Part shown: positions 58,078 through 64,000 of the stretch, one piece after another | How positions within the stretch are numbered: position 1 is the first letter of the stretch | How the letters are laid out: the number at the start of each line of letters is the position of its first letter | Assembly: GCF_026151205.1 (NCBI RefSeq) | Contig: NC_087082.1 | Span: forward strand, 18,941,401 to 19,005,400 | Length of the DNA stretch: 64,000 nucleotides | Direction: 5' to 3' | Source of the DNA: Bolinopsis microptera | Lineage: Eukaryota; Ctenophora; Tentaculata; Lobata; Bolinopsidae | Made by a program: the position numbers and the translations under genes | Notes under the pieces: model-generated | What the model was told of the DNA's origin: nothing | Seen by the model: the letters and a program-made list of their open reading frames with translations, nothing else | Database searches by the model: none

Positions 58078-59616
58078 GTAAGATTTTATACCAGATTAGT
58101 TATCACTTTTCTCGATTATGCTAAAATTAACACAAACCTACGCCTACAAAATAAAAGATGATTTAAACAAACTTTTCATAAATCTGTTCATAAATCACCT
58201 TGAACTGTTCCAAGTTAAAAACAATTTGTGGATATGGTTGCCGGACAGTTGCCCCCCTTCTCACCCAATCTAGATTAAGTAACCATGTAATAGGAAGATG
58301 ACGAATAAAAAGTGCTTAATTCAGATACGACAGTTCCGCCCTGTTAATCATGATATCCTATTCTGTGAAATTCAGATCATATTTATTTAGAGCCACATAG
58401 AGTTTAAAGTGTTTCCGGGGCACAAATGTCGTTTTGAAAATCTGGCATGACGAATCAGCTATCAGTATCACGTCGCTGATTGGGAACCTGTAAATGCGTG
58501 GGAACAGGATCTGAAGGGGTGCAGCTCACAGTTATCGGCCGTGAATATACAGGGTGTCCCAAACAACAACCATTTGATCGGTGTTAACAACTCAAGAACG
58601 GTTTGAGAACGAGATTTATTAATAACTGGAGCGGAAGGGAGACCCGTGGTGTCCAGGAAAAATGTTTTCTTTGGTTCATTCGAGTAGGGTGTGGCAGCCA
58701 GTGAGCCTCATCACGCTATTTTACAAATTGTCTTATATCTCACTCATTTGTTATGTCATCGGTTTGTTGTGAAGATCATATTGTGATAATTGATCTAGAA
58801 ATGGGCTAGATGTGGGGTAGAGTTCACATGAGAACTCTGTTATAGTAGCTATAAATTAAGAAGTGAACATTATTTGGTTCCAGCCGCCGATACGCCGCCG
58901 CCGCCGAGTGAAACACGGCCTCACGCCGCCGCTGCAGCATTTTCGGCGGCGCCCACGTCTGTGCGCTACAACATACAAACATCTCGTTTTGTTGTGAGTG
59001 CTTGGTGCAACCACCGACTTGGCCCCCGATAATGATATTAGTAATCCGTTATATTGTTGAACAAATTATGATGCTGATATTATGTTGAACATGATTGTTA
59101 AGTGATTGGTTTGTTATACTTATACGAAATGGAAAATGGACCATAAGGCATAAATGTTATTATGACTATGAGTTACATTACCTAGTACTACAGATTTCAC
59201 GACTACCATTTTATTTAATCTAACAACTTATGTAAACTTGTAAACAACCATTCCTTTGCAAACTAGCATTCTTGCTTTGCATCAATCGATCTGGAAGAGT
59301 TGACATCGTCCATCAACCATTCCTTCACATAGCTTTTTTTCTTCAAAGTTTTAACTGTATATCACCACACAGGCGCAGGCTACGGTGTCCAGTCATTCAA
59401 CTTTTAAAATTTAAATAATTGACAATGGCAACCCCTCCATTTTGTGCTCTGTAGCGCCCCAAGAATGATGAATAAAGAACCATTATTTGATATTTTGACC
59501 AACATGAAACGATCGTTAATCGTAATTTTACATTTTAAAGGCAATGCCTACGGTTGATGGAAATATAGCGTCCGCTAACCGGTGCAATTATTCTTGTTAA
59601 TGAATTCAACTCACAG
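58078..59616 (+). other. Intron with a CCG-rich patch and transposon-like end
   Basis: Phase 1 intron between the galactose-binding-like exon and the first SRCR exon. TATACAGGGTGTCCC at about 58546 resembles a DNA-transposon terminus. Bases 58880-58960 are a CCG/GCC-rich island with the weakly palindromic GCCGCCG / CGGCGGCGCC. From about 58966 on the intron belongs to the unit repeated with each SRCR exon. Confidence 0.5.
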
Positions 59617-59922
59617 ATTTTAGTCTGGTGGACTCTCATGGTGATACTATTGGAGCTGGCATTCTTGGGTTACTAATCAGCGATGGAGGAACAGTTTGTA
59701 ACGATTATTTCACTGAAGATTCAGCTGATGCTATTTGTCGTGAAATGGGATACATGGGTCAAATGAGTTGGACATCCGGTAATAAGTGGGGCATCCAGTC
59801 AAATTATGATATTACCCTGGACGACGTTTCATGTCGCAGCGGTGAATGGAGTTTGTGTACATTTTCACTATCGAACAATTGTGATCACAGTAAAGATGTG
59901 TTTTTACAGTGTGATGCAACTG
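59617..59922 (+). CDS. SRCR domain exon 1
   Basis: A 306-bp exon, phase 1 on both sides (AACTCACAG acceptor, CTG|GTGAGT donor), holds one scavenger-receptor cysteine-rich domain. It reads GLLISDGGTVCNDYFTEDSA, then AICREMGYMGQMSW, YDITLDDVSC, CTFSLSNNC and DVFLQC. Six cysteines are conserved, as in group A SRCR domains. SRCR domains are extracellular and often bind microbial or protein ligands. Symmetric phase lets the exon be duplicated without breaking the frame. Confidence 0.9.
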
Positions 59923-60551
59923 GTGAGTCAACATCATAAATTAAAGGAAACCCTGTATAATTGGGTTAAACTTAAAAGTAATTTGATACCATAATACTTC
60001 ATCTTATACATGTGTTAAGTAGTTCAAGCTTTTCTTTACTTGATCATTGATCATGATGCGCTACAACATACAAACATCTCGTTTTGTTGTGAGTGCTTGG
60101 TGCAACCACCGACTTGGATCCCGATAATGATATTAGTAATCCGTTATATTGTTGAACAAATTATGATGCTGATATTATGTTGAACATGATTGTCGAGTGA
60201 TTGATTTGTTATAAAAAATGGACCATAATTGTTAATATGAGTTACACCTACTACAAATTTCACGACTACCATTTTCTTCAAAGTTTTAACTGCATATCAC
60301 CACACAGGCGCAGGCTACGGTGTCCGGTCATTTAACTTTTCAAATTTAAATAATTGACAATGACAACCCCTCCATTTTGTGCTCTGTAGCACCCCAAGAA
60401 TGATGAATAAAGAACCATTATTTGATATTTTGACCAACATGAAACGATCGTTAATTGTAATTTTACATTTTAAAGGCAATGCCTACGGTTGATGGAAATA
60501 TAGCGTCCGCTAACCGGCGCAATTATTCTTGTTAATAAATTCAACTCACAG

Positions 60552-60857
60552 ATTTTAGTCTGGTGGACTCTCATGGTGAGACTATTGGAGCTGGCATTCT
60601 TGGGTTACTAATCAGCGATGGAGGAACAGTTTGTGACGATTATTTCACTGAAGATTCAGCTGATGCTATTTGTCGTGAAATGGGATACATGGGTCAAATG
60701 AGTTGGACATCCGGTAATAAGTGGGGCATCCAGTCAAATTATGATATTACCCTGGACGACGTTTCATGCAGCAGCGGTGAATGGAGTTTGTGTACATTTT
60801 CATTATCAAACGATTGTGGTCACAGTAAAGATGTGTTTTTACAGTGTTATGAAATTG
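60552..60857 (+). CDS. SRCR domain exon 2
   Basis: Almost identical to exon 1. It has the more usual GGTVCDD and VSCSSG where exon 1 has VCND and SCRSG, plus NDCGHSKD. It ends in YEIG before the donor. The flanking introns are also duplicated. Confidence 0.9.
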
Positions 60858-61642
60858 GTGAGTCAACATCATAAATTAAAGGACACCCTGTATAAATGTG
60901 TTAAAAGTAATTTGATACCATAAAATATTGTCCAGCAAACAAGTCGAAGCACCTTCCGTTTCTAACCCTAATATAACCCTTAATTGTACCAAACTGATAA
61001 CCATGAAACGTTACTTCATTTTATAAATGTGTTAAGTAGTTCAAGCTTTTCTTTACTTGATCATTGATCATGATGCGCTACAACATACAAACATCTTGTT
61101 TTGTTGTGAGTGCTTGGTCATTGGTGCAACCACCGACTTGGCTCCCGATAATGATATTAGTAATCCGTTATATTGTTGAACAAATTATGATGCTGATATT
61201 ATGTTGAACATGATTGTCGAGTGATTGATTTGTTATACGGAATGGACGATAAATGTTATTATGAGTTATATCACCTGCCTACTACAAATTTCACGACTAC
61301 CATTTCATTTAATCTAACAACTTATGTAAACTTGTAAACAACCATTCCTTCACTTGGCTTTTTTTCTTCAAAGTTTTAACTGCATATCACCACACAGGCG
61401 CAGGCTACGGTATCCGGTCATTCAACTTTTAAAATTTGAATAATTGACAATGGCAACCCCTCCATTTTGTGCTCTGTAGCACCCCAAGAATGATGAATAA
61501 AGAACCATTATTTGATATTTTGACCAACATGAAACGATCGTTAATCGTAATTTTACATTTTAAAAGGCAATGCCTATGGTTGATGGAAATCTAGCGTCCG
61601 CTAACCAGCGCAATTATTCTTGTTAATGAATTCAACTCACAG

Positions 61643-61945
61643 ATTTTAGTCTGGTGGACTCTCATGGTGATACTATTGGAGCTGGCATTCTTGGGTTACT
61701 AATCAGCGATGGAGGAACAGTTTGTGACGATTATTTCTCTGAAGATTCAGCTGATGCTATTTGTCGTGAAATGGGATACTTTGGTCAAATGAGTTGGACA
61801 TCCGGTAATAAGTGGGGCATCCAGTCAAATTATGATATTACCCTGGACGACGTTTCATGCAGCAGCGGTGAATGGAGTTCGTGTACATTTTCACTATTGA
61901 ACAATTGTGGTCACAGTAAAGATGTGTTTTTACAGTGTGATGGAG
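61643..61945 (+). CDS. SRCR domain exon 3
   Basis: 303 bp, one codon shorter at the end (CDG). It has GYFGQMSW and WSSCTFSLLNNCGH. Frame and splice sites intact. Confidence 0.9.
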
Positions 61946-62804
61946 GTGAGTCAACATCATAAATTAAAGGAAAACTTGTATAATTGGGTTAAAAGTAATT
62001 TGATACCATAAAATATTGTTCAGTAAACAAGTGGAAGCACCTTCCGTTTCTAACCCTAATATAACCCTTAATTGTACTAAACTGATAACCATGAAACGTT
62101 ACTTCATCTTATACATGTGTTAAGTAGTTCAAGCTTTTCTTTAGTTGATCATTGATCATGATGCGCTACAACATACAAACATCTCGTTTTGTTTTGAGTG
62201 CTTGGTGCAACCACCGATTTGGCCCCGATAATTTTTTTTATTGAAATCTTTCAAATCAGTCAATTACATACAAGTTTACACAATGAATTAGTTAAATATA
62301 ATATTGTCCTCTAAGCATGGAAATGATATTAGTAATCCGTTATATTGTTGAACAAATTATGATGCTGATATTATGTTGAACATGATTTTCGAGTGATTGA
62401 TTTGTTAGGTATACGAAATGGACCATAAATGTTATTATAAGTTACATTACCTACCTACTACGGATTTCACGACTACCATTTTATTTAATCTAATAACTTA
62501 TGTAAACTTGTAAACAACCATTCCTTCACATGGCTTTTTTTCTTCCAAGTTTTAACTGCATATCATCACACAGGCGCAGGCTACGGTATCCGGTCATTCA
62601 ACTTTTCAAATTTCAATAATTGACAACGGCAACCCCTCCATTTTGTGCTCTGTAGCGCCCCAAGAATGATGAATAAAGAACCATTATTTGATATTTTGAC
62701 TAACATGAAACGATTTTACATTTTAAAGGCAATGCCTACGGTTGATGGAAATCTAGCGTCCGGTAACCGGTGCAATTATACTTGTTAATAAATTCAACTC
62801 ACAG

Positions 62805-63110
62805 ATTTTAGTTTGGTGGACTCTCATGGTGATACTATTGGAGCTAACATTCTTGGGTTACTAATCAGCAATGGAGGAACAGTTTGTCACAATTATTTCA
62901 CTGATTACTCAGCTGATGCTATTTGTCGTGAAATGGGATACTTTGGTGAAATGAGTTGGACATCTGGTAATAAGTGGGGCATCCAGTCAAATTATGATAT
63001 TACCCTGGACGACGTTTCATGTAGCAGCGGTGAATGGAGTTCGTGTACATTTTCATTATCGAACGATTGTGATCACAGTAAAGATGTGTTTTTACAGTGT
63101 TATGTTATTG
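62805..63110 (+). CDS. SRCR domain exon 4
   Basis: 306 bp, the most divergent copy: GANILGLLISNGGTVCHNYF, TDYSADAIC and GYFGEMSW. All six cysteines and both splice sites are kept. The gene should continue to the right, past the poly-G and the window edge, because the donor is in phase 1 with no stop. Confidence 0.9.
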
Positions 63111-63132
63111 GTGAGTCAACATCATAAATTAA

Positions 63133-63161
<29 letters not shown>
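63133..63161. repeat. 29-base poly-G run
   Basis: An uninterrupted G run starts 22 bases after the fourth SRCR donor, at the point where the other units read AAATTAAAGG. It can form a G-quadruplex and is a likely sequencing or assembly weak point. Confidence 0.9.
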
Positions 63162-63163
<2 letters not shown>

Positions 63164-63649
63164 CACCCTAATTTTTTTGTGAAACTTGGTTTGGAGATAG
63201 CAGTTGACCAACAAACTAGGACCGGTGACCAAACTTTTGAGGGGGTCCCGGACCCCAACCGCCAAACGGTGCCCGTGGGGCAGCCACGCCCATATTTGGT
63301 CCAAATTAGGCCCAATTTAGCCAAATATCCTGAACATGCCAAAAACCAGATTTAGGTGCTTTACTTGTAGCTATTGGTCCCCTGAACTCGTATATGAAAT
63401 TTCATTAAGATTGGACAAAAAATAACCGAGTTATGAACCAAAATATGACCATATTTGGGCATAAGCACCAAATTTGATCGGTTTTGGCCCATAAATTGGT
63501 CAAATATCAATATTTTTGAATGAAACCAACTGTATATAATGGAAAATAAGCCTATATTACACATCCTCTATGATTATCAGCTCAGTATCTACCTAACTGT
63601 GGATTCTGTATTCAAATAATCGCAAAAAATGAACAAAATCGTCCATATC

Positions 63650-64000
63650 TCAGTTCGCGATATTTGCGAAACTGATTTTGCTCAAAACAATAGAACTCAA
63701 TAGAGTTTCAATATTTTTACATGAAATTTTCAGAATAAACGTAGAATCGCATTTCGACTTTAAGTTTTGTATTGGAATTTTGAGTTAGGCCTTTAAGTTT
63801 AAAAAAATTTGGCGGCCAAATTCTGAAAAATGCCAGGCAAATTATGGAATTTGGCCGCCAGATTTTTTTAAATTCCTAACTCAAAATTCCAATACAAAAC
63901 TTAAGGTCGAAATGCGATTCTACGTTGATTTTGAAAATTTCATGTAAAAATATTGAAACCCTATTGAGTTCTATTGTTTTGAGCGAAATCAGTTTTGCAA
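63650..64000. repeat. Foldback inverted repeat, cut by window edge
   Basis: The left arm (63660-63815) and right arm (63838-64000) are near-perfect complements over about 160 bp, around a loop near AAATGCCAGGCAAATTATG. Shared words include ATAGAACTCAATAG, TACATGAAATTTTC and GTAGAATCGCATTTCGA. The element probably extends left toward 63180, and its right part is outside the window. Probably a MITE or foldback transposon. Confidence 0.8.

Larger units (their letters stand above)
58966..63130 (+). repeat. Tandem intron-exon duplication (four units of about 1.0-1.1 kb)
   Basis: Each SRCR exon is preceded by the same intron sequence, starting near GCGCTACAACATACAAACAT (58975, 60058, 61074, 62162). 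Common landmarks are CACAGGCGCAGGCTACGGT and GAAACGATCGTTAAT. Differences are small deletions and, in the fourth unit, an extra segment of about 90 bp at 62235-62322. The unit as a whole was duplicated, not the exon alone. Confidence 0.9.

Noticed and set aside
58546-58562. TATACAGGGTGTCCC as a confirmed mariner terminus
   Set aside because: A partial complement lies at about 60886 in one SRCR intron, but no paired ends or target duplication could be shown.

Overview
The window is eukaryotic and almost certainly from an invertebrate metazoan. Right-hand genes are split by GT-AG introns and encode an SRCR domain array and a seven-transmembrane receptor. The DNA is AT-rich and crowded with transposons and tandem repeats. 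The phylum cannot be fixed from sequence alone; an early-branching or marine invertebrate is a guess. There are no operons, CRISPR arrays or bacterial features. Exon limits are read by eye from splice motifs and frame continuity.

Bases 1-33300 are a mosaic of segmentally duplicated blocks, each present two to four times. The blocks carry minus-strand, intron-containing remnants of protein genes I do not recognise: a DWQRLF protein, a C2H2-like zinc-finger exon, a coiled-coil exon, a protein with 26-residue repeats and an ASEAIIESYGS exon. Mixed in are a short SINE-like insertion with an empty paralogous site, Penelope-like reverse transcriptase fragments, a pogo-like transposase fragment, a Ty3/gypsy leader and a decayed RanBP2-type zinc finger. 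Introns are kept in the copies, so duplication was at DNA level.

Bases 33300-38600 hold a 1.45 kb element with perfect terminal inverted repeats and ten internal copies of a 15-mer, then a 1.1 kb GT / GTGTCT microsatellite.

Bases 38600-45100 (+) hold a five-exon divergent rhodopsin-like receptor. Its second intron is almost entirely a 43-bp satellite of about 98 copies, and each unit contains the exon-intron junction sequence. Convergent to it, from 51323 down to 45509 (-), lies a probable SGNH-hydrolase-like gene with one in-frame stop. One of its introns holds an inverted pair of near-identical Penelope-like copies (46164-50424) bounded by a 14-bp direct repeat. A LINE-like reverse transcriptase, itself split by a 149-bp hAT-type MITE, lies just outside its first visible exon.

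Bases 52941-56872 are a 28-bp minisatellite of about 140 copies. From 57640 to the right edge (+) is part of a modular extracellular protein gene: one galactose-binding-like exon, then four tandemly duplicated SRCR exons, all in phase 1-1. The gene continues past at least one edge. The window ends in a foldback inverted repeat cut by the edge.
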